Assembly (NCBI GenBank): GCA_963281255.1 | Contig: OY725499.1 | Location: 3,553,148 to 3,617,147 of the forward strand | Source: Aphrocallistes beatrix | Lineage: Eukaryota > Porifera > Hexactinellida > Sceptrulophora > Aphrocallistidae | DNA: 64,000 nt | Direction of reading: 5' to 3' | The notes under the pieces: generated by a model | Databases searched by the model: none | Seen by the model: only the letters and a program-made list of their open reading frames with translations | Told to the model about the DNA's origin: nothing | Part shown: piece after piece, positions 1 through 10,064 of the stretch | Layout: each line of letters opens with the position of its first letter | Position numbering within the stretch: the stretch's first letter is position 1 | Position numbers and translations under genes: made by a program

Positions 1-158
1 TATGGATCTAAAGTAGGAACAGCATTTAAATACCCACTGATCGGACAGTATGATAAGGATGTGACCGCCAATGCCATTGGATGGGTTGTCTCCTATCAAA
101 CGGCTAACAGCACTGCAGCCTGGACAGGACAAGTGATACAGGACGGTAGTGGCACTTA

Positions 159-1507
159 CAGTCTGTCACATAAAAATTGAGAAAAATCTTTATTAGTATT
201 CTACCATAATTAGCATCCATTAGAAGTACAGAAGCTTCAATACAAATGCATTTACTTAGCGATATACTCTATTAGCTCTACTCAGAAACAAATTTGGCTA
301 TCCCACAATTGATTGATAATGACTAGTAAGACCACCTACATTATTTTTGATGACGTCATTTACTTTATTTTCTTACTATATTTCGTTTAAACTTTATTAG
401 CTGATTGTGAACTCATTTCTATTAGTTATGGATCAGAAACAGATTCGTGAGGCTATTGATGTTCTCCTAAAGCGTGGTCAACTTTCAATGAAAGCTATAT
501 CCAATTCTTTGGGTGTTAGTTTGTCCACTGTATATAGGGTAAAGTCCAGGATTTCCAAGAGCGTAGGATTGGGACGCAAGAAAGGGTCTGGCAGGCCACC
601 TCGGCTTAGGCTTTCTATTCAGAGAAGTTTGGCCCAGCAAATCAAGCATAAGCCATACTTATCCTTGCGTTCCTTAGCCAATCTTGCTCCCGGTAGGCCA
701 TCGTATGAGACAGTTCGGCGAGCCTTAAAAAGACTAGATTATAAGAAGAACTATCCATCTAATCCTCCTCTAGTTAGTGAAACGAATCGTATCTATCGGG
801 TAAAATGGGCTAGGAAGAACAAATATCCTAAAAAGTTCTGGTATCGAACAATATTCGCAGATGAGATGTCTATCTGGCTCTCTAGAGGGAAAATAAAAAT
901 GTGGACAAAGTCTAACAAAATTCGCGTTGTCCCAACAACCAAACATGTCCCTAAAATCAATGTATGGGCGGCATTTAGCTCGATGGGAACGTTTCCACTA
1001 TGCATTTTTACAGAGAATATGAATAGTGAGATGTTCATAAGCATACTAGAAGGATTTACTAAGACAGGCGGATGTTTTTCACCAGAACGAGTGGCGTTTG
1101 GCCATGGACAATGACCCTAAGCACACCGCCAAAGTTACCAAGGAATTTATTGCAAAGAACATACCTCAACAGCTACCCTGGCCATCACAAAGCCCTGATT
1201 TGAATCCCATTGAAAACTTATTTGGTTGGGTAAAGCAAGAGCTTTCAAAAAAAGGTCCTAGAACTGTCAAGGAACTTAAGAAGGAGTTAGAAATTCTATG
1301 GTCAAATATAAGTCCCGATTTCCTGCAGCCATACATTAATTCAATGCCACGTCGCTGCCAGATGGTAATTGAATCAGGCGGATTTCCAATAAAGTATTGA
1401 TCAGGAATGTATTGCCAATATTTAGTGATAACCATTCAATGATAAAGCGAGTAATGTAATCGCATCATACAAATTAGCTTTTCTCAATTTTTATGTGTGA
1501 CAGACTG
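159..1507 (+). mobile_element. Tc1 (DD34E) transposon in the avidin-like exon
   Basis: The element is 1349 bp and is flanked by a duplicated TA (157-158 and 1508-1509). Its ends are inverted repeats starting CAGTCTGTCACA, about 28 bp long, with a 2-bp indel between the two ends. The empty site is visible in avidin copies B and C, where the flanks are joined with a single TA, so the boundaries are exact. It encodes a Tc1-family transposase broken by a frameshift. Confidence 0.95.
428..1400 (+). pseudogene. Tc1-family transposase, one frameshift
   Basis: Two overlapping frames together give a nearly full-length Tc1 transposase. The N-terminal part (428-about 1065) has a helix-turn-helix DNA-binding region with a KKGSGRPPR linker, then the first catalytic aspartate in FADEMSIW. 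The C-terminal part (about 1066-1400, another frame) has the second aspartate in DNDPKHTA and the glutamate in NPIENLFGW, with 34 residues between them (DD34E). The frame change falls near 1058-1070. I chose the ATG at 428 because the upstream GTG at 407 has no clear support. The element looks recently active, with intact motifs, but this copy could not encode a full transposase. It has the same orientation as the avidin gene it interrupts. Confidence 0.92.
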
Positions 1508-1832
1508 TATATCCACACGACATGGTTGCTCGCACAGTCATCGACAGAGTCGGACTTGTGGGAATCCACTAACGTAGGATGTGACCTTTTCACAAAGTTC
1601 TGCATCGAAGACCAGGCTAGCTACAAAGCACCAGTAAGTGTGTGTCCTCGCCATTCTAGCATCCCAAAATCTGTTCTGGAAAAGGAGAAGAAGAAGTAGC
1701 ATTAGTTAACTGATGTTAGTTTAGATATCTTGGTCATTAGGATTGCAAATAGTGTGTAGTAGTTCTAGGTTATGTATTGTGACGTATGTATGCACTAATA
1801 AAAGCGTGCTTATAATATATCATAGCTTACTG

Positions 1833-1996
1833 CAGCGGTTTCCAAACTTTTTTCACTGTGGACCCCTTATATCAATTTTCTTATATTCTGTGGACCCCCT
1901 CCTATTAACCGTAATACAAAATTCGAATCCTGTGGACCCCCTGATATCTTCTGTGGACCACTAAGGGGTCCATGGACCCCAGGTTGGGAACCACTG
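1833..1996. mobile_element. Short hAT-type MITE with 8-bp target duplication
   Basis: Terminal repeats resemble the hAT consensus (5' CAGCGGTTTCCAAAC, 3' GGTTGGGAACCACTG). They are flanked by an exact 8-bp duplication, GCTTACTG, at 1825-1832 and 1997-2004. The inside repeats the word GTGGACCCC. Related copies lie at 43592-43681 and, truncated, at 18237-18280. Confidence 0.9.
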
Positions 1997-2418
1997 GCTT
2001 ACTGTATATAAGGCCTCACAGTAAGGGACTAGGGATGCGGTAGATGGCTGAACTAATACATGAGCGGCCTTAAATCATTAACAAAGCACAATAGAGCTTA
2101 GGAATGTATTACCAGCGTATATAAATATGGTGTCAATGTATCCATTTCCGTTGTTAAAAAATTGATTAATCACCATATGGTTGCATATTTGTGACAAATT
2201 TGGTGATTTTCAGAGGTCGTTTAAGGGCACTTCTAAGTGTTTTTATTATAAAATTTAGCATAGAACTGAGATGTGAATGGGTTATTAATACGAAAAATTT
2301 GGAATTTTTTCATGGAATGTCGCTACATTCCAACTCCCAACGATGTTCTTATAACCGGTTTCCACTGTATGTTTCTTATTAATTCGAATCAATTTGTGAA
2401 TCATTCAACATATTGTTG

Positions 2419-2740
2419 CAGAGTTGCATGCGGGCCGACTAGGCCCGCGGCCAGTCTGCCGACTTTTCTTATCGGCCCGCGGGCCGAATATAATAGTTTG
2501 CGAGCCCGTGGGCCAGAAATCTTGGCAGAACTCCCCGCGATGACAACCGAGACGATGTTTTTAATTGTCACGAGGTACCAATTAAGGAATACTTACGTAA
2601 ATGGAACTTTGTTAGTTTCCACTTATTTGTGTTTGCAGAGACTCACTCCCAAAAAAGGATTCCCTAAGTGTCTCTATATAGTTAGTAACTTACAAAGCGA
2701 GCCAAAAATATTTATGCGGGCTTCTTGTGGGCCGCGTTAA
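2419..2740. repeat. GC-rich transposon relic between avidin copies A and B
   Basis: A block of GGCCCGCGGGCC-type palindromic words at 2430-2520, with a related GGGCCGCG word at 2728-2737, stands out against AT-rich flanks. It looks like the remains of a GC-rich hAT-type element, but I found no target duplication. Just upstream, 2330-2370 shares a segment (GTTCTTATAACCGG followed by CACTGTA) with 26545-26575, so another dispersed repeat end is present here. Confidence 0.4.
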
Positions 2741-2774
2741 CTTAAAACTCTCTGTATTGCTGCCTTTGATAATG

Positions 2775-3015
2775 AAAAGTAAAATAACTTGCAATTTCCT
2801 CGTATGTGGAAAGAGTACAACACACGCCTAGTTTGTAAATCAAAGGAAAAGTTACTTGATCTGATCACATTAATTGAATTAATCATTATGGAACTTGTCA
2901 TCATATGGAGGCAGATCAACATGAAAAGTCAGGTATTTAGTCTGGGATGCGATGTATGAAAATAAATTATGATGATCTCTCATTTTCAGCATATTTTAAA
3001 GAAATCATAAGTACC
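2775..3015. repeat. Upstream module of the avidin-like repeat unit (copy at B)
   Basis: This segment (CCTCGTATGTGGAAAGAG near its start, CATATTTTAAAGAAATCATA near its end) recurs at 4430-4570, 6485-6720 and 7735-7965. It lies 5' of avidin copies B and C and again downstream of both, so it marks the edges of the tandem unit. No coding frame is apparent in it. Confidence 0.75.
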
Positions 3016-3023
3016 GTATATAC

Positions 3024-3380
3024 CAGTGATTCTCAAAGTGGGCCGTAGAGCCCCCCAGGGGGCGCTGAAAGGTTGTTGGGGGGCGCTATAATGTAAGGGG
3101 GCGCTAATGTGTTTTGTTAGCAATACATCTACGACATTTGAACTTCAAAAAAATGTGTATTCCAGAATATTGATGGTCAATCTTTGAAAAAAATTTCAAC
3201 ATTCATTGTAGTTGTTAGAGCTAGAAAGTACAATAATCACACAGTCAATGGTTTCCCGTGACTAATTAATACAATAATTACACTGTTGATGGCTTACGGA
3301 TCATGAGTAAGGGGAGGGGCGGTGTCGACAGTAAAATCCTGATTAGGGGGCGGTGTGCTAAATTAGTTTGAGAAACACTG
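3024..3380. mobile_element. hAT-type MITE upstream of avidin copy B
   Basis: The element is 357 bp and is flanked by an exact 8-bp duplication GTATATAC (3016-3023 and 3381-3388). Ends are CAGTGATTCTCAAAG and GTTTGAGAAACACTG, a classic hAT inverted repeat. The interior carries G-runs followed by CGCT near both ends. It sits between the conserved upstream module and the promoter-proximal region of copy B; copy C has a different MITE at the equivalent place. Confidence 0.93.
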
Positions 3381-3806
3381 GTATATACGAAGGTATGTAG
3401 TATGATGTTAAGACGTAAGGACATTCCTCAAATAGGCTGATCGTACACGCTTCATTCCATGTAAACAAGTGCCTGAGAAATCTACATAAGTATCTGAGGC
3501 ACATATTTTGAAAATATTTTTCGGTATCAAACAAGTACGTAGTGCAGAGGTTCCATTCGAAGTAACGATGTATATGAGAAATTTATATACAAACATATCT
3601 AAAATGTTTGTTAGAAAATCGTTTTCTTATTTATCAAGTAGTGCCAAATCAGGATCAAAGGTAATATTAAAATTAACAAGAAAGATATATTGCAAGAAAG
3701 ATATATTGCGTATATTGCGTAGTTGAAATATAGTTACAATGGGAATTATGGGATTATTAATGTGTTTTTCAATAGCAATCGTTTTATGTTTTCTGTATTT
3801 TGACAG

Positions 3807-4241
3807 GAAGATACAACCTTGGTTGGACATTACAGAAATGAACTGGGCTCCTGCATGGAAATAACGTCAGCAGAAGATGGCTACATCAAAGGCTGTTATG
3901 GGTCTGCAGTAGGAACAGAATTTAAATACCCACTGATCGGACAGTATGATAAGGAAGGGGGCAATGCCATTGGATGGGTTGTCTCCTATCAACGGGCTGA
4001 CAGCACTGCAGCCTGGACAAGACAAGTGATAAAGGACGATAGTAGCATTTATATCCACACGACATGGTTGCTCGCACAGTCATCGACAGAACCAAACTTG
4101 TGGGAATCCACTAATGTAGGATGTGACCTTTTCACAAAGTTCTGCATCGAAGACCAGGCTAGCTATAAAGCACCAGTAAGTGTGTGTCCTCGCCATTCTA
4201 GCATCCCAAAATCTGTTCTGGAAAAGGAGAAGAAGAAGTAG
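3807..4241 (+). CDS. Avidin-like protein, copy B (main exon; start uncertain)
   Basis: The exon begins after TTTGACAG with codons for EDTTLVG and ends with TAG. The frame covers a whole avidin-type beta barrel. By alignment with streptavidin from memory, the biotin-contact residues N23 and S27 (YRNELGS), Y43 and S45 (CYGSAV), W92, W108, W120 and D128 (VGCD) are kept; W79 is Tyr and T90 is Ala. It carries several cysteines absent from streptavidin. It differs from copy C in the loop before the TTW strand (WTRQ, KDDSSI). An upstream exon probably ends at 3660 (donor AAG/GTAATA), matching copy C, but the C start codon position reads ATC here and the TATA box is altered to TACATAA. An in-frame ATG at 3602 could give a longer N-terminus without a signal peptide. 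It may therefore be silent or use another start. Confidence 0.8.
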   Translation, partial: EDTTLVGHYRNELGSCMEITSAEDGYIKGCYGSAVGTEFKYPLIGQYDKEGGNAIGWVVSYQRADSTAAWTRQVIKDDSSIYIHTTWLLAQSSTEPNLWESTNVGCDLFTKFCIEDQASYKAPVSVCPRHSSIPKSVLEKEKKK

Positions 4242-6732
4242 CATTAGTAAACTGATGTTAGTTTAGATATCTTGTAGTCATTAGGATTGCAAATAGCGTT
4301 TAGTAGTTATATGTCATGTATTGTGAAGTACAAATATGTACGTACTACTAGTAATAAGTTAACACGTCCAATTAATACGTATATGAATAAATGTATATTG
4401 GGATACTTCATAATAAGAGTCGAAATGCAATATTAGCTAGCTCGTATATGAAAAGGCAACTGCATGTACTCCTAGGTCCAGGTGTGAATCAAAGGAAGCC
4501 TTGCTTGATCTGACCCATCACTAAACTTGACCAAACTTACGTAGCTGTCATGTGAGTAGGGTTAACATAGTAGCAATAGGACCATTAATTTGTGTTTTTT
4601 AATAAAGTGGGTCTATTCATGGAGAGAAGCGTAATCAAACTGTAACGTACACAAATTCCGATTTCAAATTCATATTCTACACATTTGAAGCCTTCTATTG
4701 CTATATTCATTCACAAGTTGAGTTATTATGAATCTATGTCACTTTGTGCCACTTTTCACTTCCACTACTATTTGACATGATTACGTGGAGTGGCATGAAT
4801 CTTAACCTTGGAAATGAATAAATCAAAAGAGTAATTCGAATGTGTAAAATATGAATTTGAAATTGAAATTACAATATCTGTAACAGTTTGAAATTACAAT
4901 ATCTGTAACAGCATTTCACTAATGAATTGACCCAATTTATAGCTAATTATGATGGAAAATAGTAAGGATTTCAAATACTTTTGTCCGATTAGTGTATATC
5001 CATAGTCTCCTGCTACTGGTATTTCAACTAACTCCAATTATGCAATATAGTAAGTAAACAAAAGCAAGGAAGTAACCATTATAATTCGTTATCGAATATT
5101 CTAGAATAAAATAGAGGACTTAAAATTAAGCATGATTCAAACATATGATTGATTATGTCCATACATCAGTGTTTAAGATAACAACAGTAGACCAATACAT
5201 CATATATGCTCTTATCAAAGCTTACACCTCAGCACTTTCACTTTCATTTGCCCACGCGGAACAATAATCTTTTCATATTAAATAATAAATATTGCGAAGC
5301 AATTATGCACTAACATTATGAAATATAATCTGTGTAAGGAAAGTTCTAAGATAGTTTTTTATGATGCTGTAATTGGTATTTTTTCAGGTCAGAATTTGAT
5401 TGACTCATATGCTGGCACTTGTTTAGGGTTAGAAAAACAATCAAATGATTTAGATTTGATAACGCTGAGTGGTCAAAGCGAGTCAATAACCATAATATAA
5501 TTAGCAATTGTTATATTACAAAACATACCAAAAAACGGATACACAGCATATGTTAAGATGAAATACACTCACATTAGTAGTTCTACTTAAAAACACGTGG
5601 ATGACCATATTAATGTGTTAGATCATGATATCATGAAGCATTAATGATAAATAATAGAAGTATAATCCAATGATCAGTGTCGACTGGAGCTTACAGGAAT
5701 TGTACATTAATATATACATCCATACGTTTTTGCCCTCTACCAGGGCCGTAGGAAGCAAATATTTATTGGTTCGGCGAAGGAATCAATGGGAGCCTGTCTT
5801 GGCCCCAGAATAATCAAGGATAGTCTTATTATAATTTCAAAACAAATGGTATAATATATTAATAAGTATTGCAACTCAACTAAATAAAAAGCGAGAGTTA
5901 ATCTATTTTGAATAAATTATTAGAGTAGACATATTTGGTGACTTAGACTGTAGGATTATCAGGCCGTTCTGCTCTTAGTTCTCATCACTAAATTTTCCGA
6001 AAACCTCAAACGATGCTCACCTACGCCGCGGACAGCCGATAATATTGGTGCGGTGGCCGCCGCACCGCGTCCTACGGCCCTGTATACGCAAGCTGTAGCT
6101 CAGTCTGAAATATGAAAGATAGTATAACTGCTGTGTAATCTGTCTAGAAGCTTTCTCCATTCAACAATTTGCAAAATATTATTCATTTATTTAATTAAAT
6201 ACTAATTAATTTTAAACATAATCACAATGTATTTGAACACCACATTATTTATATCAAACTACATCATTACTATTAATCTATAATTCCCATTTGCGTAATG
6301 TCACGAATGTCTCCAGCCATTTTCCAAGGCACTGAAGCCTTATATAAAAATGCTGGGCAGTTTAATTAAAACTCGATTGTTGTAAGTTCATTCGTTTGTC
6401 CATAATTAATAGAAAATGCCATACACTGTAGAAAACTGAAAATTTGTATACAGGGCATTGATGGTGATGAAAAATGAATAACGAACCATTTCAGTTTCCT
6501 CGTATGTGGAAAGAGGGCAACAGCATGCTACTCCCAGGCAAGGAGTGAATCTACTAGGAAACATTGCTTGATCTGACCCTTCACTGATCAGCTTATGGTA
6601 ACATAATTATTATGACATGTTAACCAAGCTATTTCGAGTCTAGTGATGCTCTGTATGACAAGAAATTATGATTATACCTCATTTCCGGCATATTCTAGAA
6701 AATAATACGTAGTAGATACGTAGATTTGTATG
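4242..6732. other. Spacer between avidin copies B and C, with a copy relic
   Basis: There is no convincing gene. An AATAAA lies at 4386. The unit module recurs at 4430-4570, and directly after it 4566-4606 matches the 3' part of the avidin intron (TAGCAATAGGACCATTAAT, as at 7060) without any exon following. This looks like the scar of a deleted avidin copy. The middle, 4620-5740, is AT-rich with short direct repeats near 4855-4915. A transposon-like element lies at 5741-6082, and the module starts again at about 6485. Confidence 0.6.
5741..6082. mobile_element. Possible MITE with CAGGGCCGTAGGA inverted ends
   Basis: Inverted termini CAGGGCCGTAGGA and TCCTACGGCCCTG enclose 342 bp with a GC-rich right part. 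I could not see a clear target-site duplication (CCCTCTAC against TATACGCA), so the family is unresolved; hAT-like ends are the closest match. Confidence 0.55.
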
Positions 6733-6736
6733 TTAA

Positions 6737-6852
6737 CCCTAATTGGACTTGGAATGTTGAAGTGAAAGTGAAAGTTAATTGAAAGTGAACTGAAAGTGAA
6801 AATGAAAGTGGGAATTTTCTATTTATACCTTTGACCCCAAGTCCAAGTAGGG
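6737..6852. mobile_element. piggyBac-type MITE upstream of avidin copy C
   Basis: The element is 116 bp between two TTAA sites (6733-6736 and 6853-6856). Its inverted ends start CCCTAATTGGACTTGG and finish CCAAGTCCAAGTAGGG. TTAA targets with CCC termini are the piggyBac signature. The inside has GTGAAA repeats and a TCTATTTATA word. It occupies nearly the same promoter position as the hAT MITE of copy B. Confidence 0.8.
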
Positions 6853-6926
6853 TTAAGATGTAAATACATTCCTCAAATAGGCTGATCTTACAAGTTTTAT
6901 CTCATTGAACATGTGCGTGGGAAATC

Positions 6927-6934
6927 TATATAAA
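6927..6934 (+). promoter_or_regulatory. TATA box of avidin copy C
   Basis: TATATAAA lies 65-72 bp upstream of the ATG at 6999. The aligned position in copy B reads TACATAAG, so the box is degraded there. The same geometry recurs at the Ig-like genes of families 1 and 2. Confidence 0.65.
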
Positions 6935-6998
6935 CATCTGAAAGGTTTGATTTTAAAAATTTTTTCTTATTTATTAATTATTAATTAAATAGTGCGAA

Positions 6999-7547
6999 AT
7001 GGCAGTATCAAAGGTAATTAACATTAGTAGTAATTTGCATTAATTACGAGTCCAAATATAGTAGCAATAGGACCATTAATTTTGTGTTTTATTGTTTTCT
7101 GTATTTTGACAGGAAGATACAACTTTGGTTGGGTATTACAGAAATGAACTGGGCTCCTGCATGGAAATAACTTCAGCAGAAGATGGCTACATCAAAGGCT
7201 GTTATGGGTCTGCAGTAGGAACAGAATTTAAATACCCACTGATCGGACAGTATGATAAGGAAGGGGGCAATGCCATTGGATGGGTTGTCTCCTATCAAAC
7301 GGCTAACAGCACTGCAGCCTGGACAGGACAAGTAATAAGGGACGGTAGTGGCACTTATATCCACACGACATGGTTGCTCGCACAGTCATCGACAGAACCA
7401 AACTTGTGGGAATCCACTAACGTAGGATGTGACCTTTTCACAAAGTTCTGCATCGAAGACCAGGCTAGCTACAAAGCACCAGTAAGTGTGTGTCCTCGCC
7501 ATTCTAGCATCCCAAAATCTGTTCTGGAAAAGGAGAAGAAGAAGTAG
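6999..7547 (+). CDS. Avidin-like protein, copy C (intact, two exons)
   Basis: Exon 1 (6999-7013) encodes MAVSK; a 99-nt intron (7014-7112) with donor AAG/GTAATT and acceptor TTTGACAG joins in phase 0 to exon 2 (7113-7547). The product is about 149 residues and should bind biotin or a related ligand. Contact positions N23, S27, Y43, S45, S88, W92, W108, W120 and D128 of streptavidin are matched, with W79 replaced by Tyr and T90 by Ala. Five cysteines (GSC, KGC, VGC, KFC, SVC) and a lysine-rich C-terminus are unusual for the family. The start is supported by the TATA box 65-72 bp upstream and by the shared splice donor in copy B. With this start there is no signal peptide, although known avidins are secreted; a missed upstream exon is the alternative. 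It is the only undamaged copy here. Confidence 0.82.
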
Positions 7548-7734
7548 CATTAGTTAACTGATGTTAGTTTAGATATCTTGTAGTCATTAGGATTGCAAAT
7601 AGCGTTTAGTAGTTATATGTCATGTATTGTGAAGTATGTACGTACTAATAAGTTAACACGTCCAATTAATACGTAAATGCATAAATGTATATTGGGATAC
7701 TTCATAATAAGAGTCGAAATGCAATATTAGCTAG

Positions 7735-7965
7735 CTCGTATATGGAAAGAGGGCAGCTGCATGGACTCCTAGGTTCAGCTGGTGTGAATCAAAGGAAATC
7801 TTGCTTGATCTGACCCATCACTAAACTTGACCAAACTTACGTAGCTGTCATGTGAGTTGGTGGTTAACATAACCAAGCTATTTAGTCTAGCTGTAATGCT
7901 CTATGATAAGAAATTACGACCTCATTTCCAGCATATTTTAAAGAAATCATACGTGTAATATGAAA
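7735..7965. repeat. Avidin-unit module downstream of copy C
   Basis: This is another copy of the module at 2775-3015 and 6485-6720. It suggests that the tandem array once continued in this direction, since the module normally precedes an avidin gene. After it, 7966-8671 holds a small MITE at 8011-8083 and AT-rich sequence. Two TATTTATAGTACACAT words occur at 8614-8648, but no further avidin exon is present. Confidence 0.7.
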
Positions 7966-8010
7966 ATTTTTCCTCATTATTAGACAAATAAGTTGTACAA
8001 AAGTCTGATA

Positions 8011-8083
8011 CAGTTGAACCTGCATAATCCGACCCTCTTTGGGAAACGAAAAATCTGTCGGATTATACAGTGCAATTCTACTG
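8011..8083. mobile_element. Small pogo-like MITE
   Basis: Ends are CAGTTGAACCTG and, reversed, CAGTAGAATTGC, with an internal inverted pair TAATCCGAC and GTCGGATTA. A TA precedes the left end; the right flank is TC, so the target duplication is imperfect. It resembles the larger pogo-like elements at 29266, 49883 and 50849. Confidence 0.5.
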
Positions 8084-8671
8084 TCCAACGTCAGGAATGA
8101 TAGAAAATGATGTTTTCATATCATCCAGCATTGCGAAAGCAAGATTAACAGCAAACAAATCAAAGGGGCGAAAAGCCACAGAATCATAAGCAGAAAGGAA
8201 ACAGCAAAAAGCAATTGCTCGCAAGCTGACCCATACAGCAAGAAAATCACCAAATAAGGCATTATGAAATTCTTGCTTTTTAATTGGCTTCGATGATTTC
8301 CTTCTTTGCAATAGACAATTCATGTGATTGTGTAGCTCAGGTTACTTGAAACACAATTTAGGTAAAATACTGGACTGTCTAGACAAAATCAAACCGGAAA
8401 TTAGCCTTTTCGATATGTGCTAGGCTATTTTTCATTAGACGCAACAGGAGTTAACTTAATGGTACGCGTTCGCGTTTCATTGTGAAAGTACTTGGAATTC
8501 ATGAAAATGAATTTTACACATTCAACACAAGTTAATGAATTACTAGAAAGTAAGCAGGAAAGAAACCATTAATTAACCAATTAATTAAAACCCGAGTTTT
8601 AATGGGGGGTCTCTATTTATAGTACACATTATATTTATAGTACACATCCTTGGTAAACCCCGCGTTAAGTA

Positions 8672-10064
8672 TTAATACAAACCTTCATACTGCACACTAC
8701 AGTTGTAGGGAGGAGGAGGAGTGTAGGAGTCCCCCATGTGGTAAGAAGCAGTACTAGCAGCTAGCGTCTCGATGCCAGGACTCAGCAGTCCACTCCTCTC
8801 GAGCATCTCAAGCGCTTTCTTGTTCAAGTCTTCGTTCATTCGGACCATTATGCTTTTAAACAGAAGGAAATCATCCACGGCGCCAATGAAGTTGAATGCA
8901 TTCTAAGAAAGGTAAGTAAGTAGAGACTATTAGTTTGAAATGTGGAATTTCAATAAAATTTCACATTTCTGATCATTTTGAAGTTTTACATTGGTTTCTG
9001 ATCATAATTTTGCATAAATTATGGTCAAAGTATTTGTACATATTTAGTCTCGGTACGTACCATGCGTTAAATTCAGAAAATAAATCATGATATAACATAT
9101 TAGCAGAATAATGTCAAGTTTTTTGGAAATTAATGAATTGATTTTATGATATTCCAAGTATGTGAAAATGGTTTGTTCTAATATAACACAAGAATGAGAA
9201 TAACTGTATTAATTAATAATAAGGCTAAAACAGCTGAATAGTTGCATGCATGAATGCAGTACAGTGAAACTGAGATGGCACTGCCAGAAAGAATGTTGTA
9301 TCTTTTGCTATTTGAGAATAGTTTGCATCTCAAATTCTCAATTAACAAAAAGTTATACGAATATAAGTATTAGAAGATGGAATGCCAAAGGAGAGACTGA
9401 ACATAATTCATTAGTAAGCTAACATACTGGTATGAGACAACCTCTTAATAAGGTTGTGTTAGCACATTGTTGCCATTTGAAATAAATTATGCACTTCAAC
9501 TTGACTTCAGAAGTAATGTTGTAATGTATGATTCAGAGTAGATTCAGTCTTACCTGGAGTGCTCGCTTGTCTACTCCCTGATGCGCACTTATGTCCATGG
9601 AAAGAGCAGCGGCAAAATCGTTTGGCTTGATTCCTGTCTCAGTCATAAAATCTCCAAGTTGAGAGTCAATCTATTCGATTTAAAATATAATTTTTGAAGA
9701 ATTTCGATTCATATGAATATAATATAATGTAGTTGAAATATCAATCGAATTGTATTATATTTTATGTCGAGTGTGATGTGCAACTAACCAGTACTCCAAA
9801 GTCCGTGTGAGCATCGGTGTAAGAAAATTTGTTCTCTTCTTCCGAATCAAATACTACACCAAACAGATAACAGTTCTCAAATAGTTGAATAATTCCCTGG
9901 AGCATCTCCATGAGCATAGGCGATTTAAGGTTGAGCTTACCTACACATCTCTCCTCAATGAAATCCAACACAGGTGTAGAGAACAGGTGGGAACATACGT
10001 ACTGCACCACGCTGTCTATAATCCAGTCCGCTACCTTGATCTCCTTGTGTCTGAATAAGTTCAT
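8672..10064 (-). CDS. CFAP36-like BART-domain protein (cilia and flagella)
   Basis: Four exons are inferred: 10064-9941, 9853-9789, 9670-9554 and 8902-8672 (TAA stop), giving about 178 residues. The protein matches the N-terminal BART domain of CFAP36/CCDC104 from memory: WIIDSVVQYV, TPVLDFIEERC, VVFDSEEENKFSYT, then DFLLFKSIMVRMN. BART domains bind ARL2/ARL3-type small GTPases, and CFAP36 is a ciliary protein. The first intron (9854-9940) is 87 nt, a multiple of three, without a stop. Reading through it would insert 29 residues exactly where CFAP36 has a plain C-x-V-F-D join, so splicing is the better model. The true start is uncertain: an acceptor-like CAG precedes the HKEI codons, so an upstream exon may replace the MNLFR start. 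The long charged C-terminal part of vertebrate CFAP36 is absent; the protein ends in a short Pro/Tyr-rich tail. Confidence 0.82.

Larger units (their letters stand above)
1..1699 (+). pseudogene. Avidin-like gene copy A, split by a Tc1 element
   Basis: The reading frame starts outside the window; base 1 is already inside the beta-barrel region, at the YGSxVG segment. Frame 1 runs to base 158, is broken by a Tc1 element (159-1507), and resumes at 1510 in the same frame, ending at a TAG after a lysine-rich tail. The two halves match intact copy C (6999-7547) closely. Avidin-family proteins bind biotin. The N-terminal half keeps the GW and AAW tryptophan segments, while the TTW and LWES tryptophans and the VGCD aspartate lie after the insertion. 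Without excision the frame enters the element and stops about seven codons in. The sequence differs from B and C at several residues (for example a KDVTAN loop instead of KEGGN), so it is an older paralogue. An AATAAA signal lies near 1797. I am confident of the family and of the disruption; whether the element is fixed in the population cannot be seen. Confidence 0.85.

Noticed and set aside
2273..2740. 155-codon plus ORF between avidin copies A and B
   Set aside because: It runs through a GC-rich transposon relic and shares ends with another dispersed repeat; no protein motif is visible.
8078..8323. 81-codon minus ORF rich in Phe and Ala
   Set aside because: No recognisable domain and no support other than length; it overlaps the edge of a small MITE.
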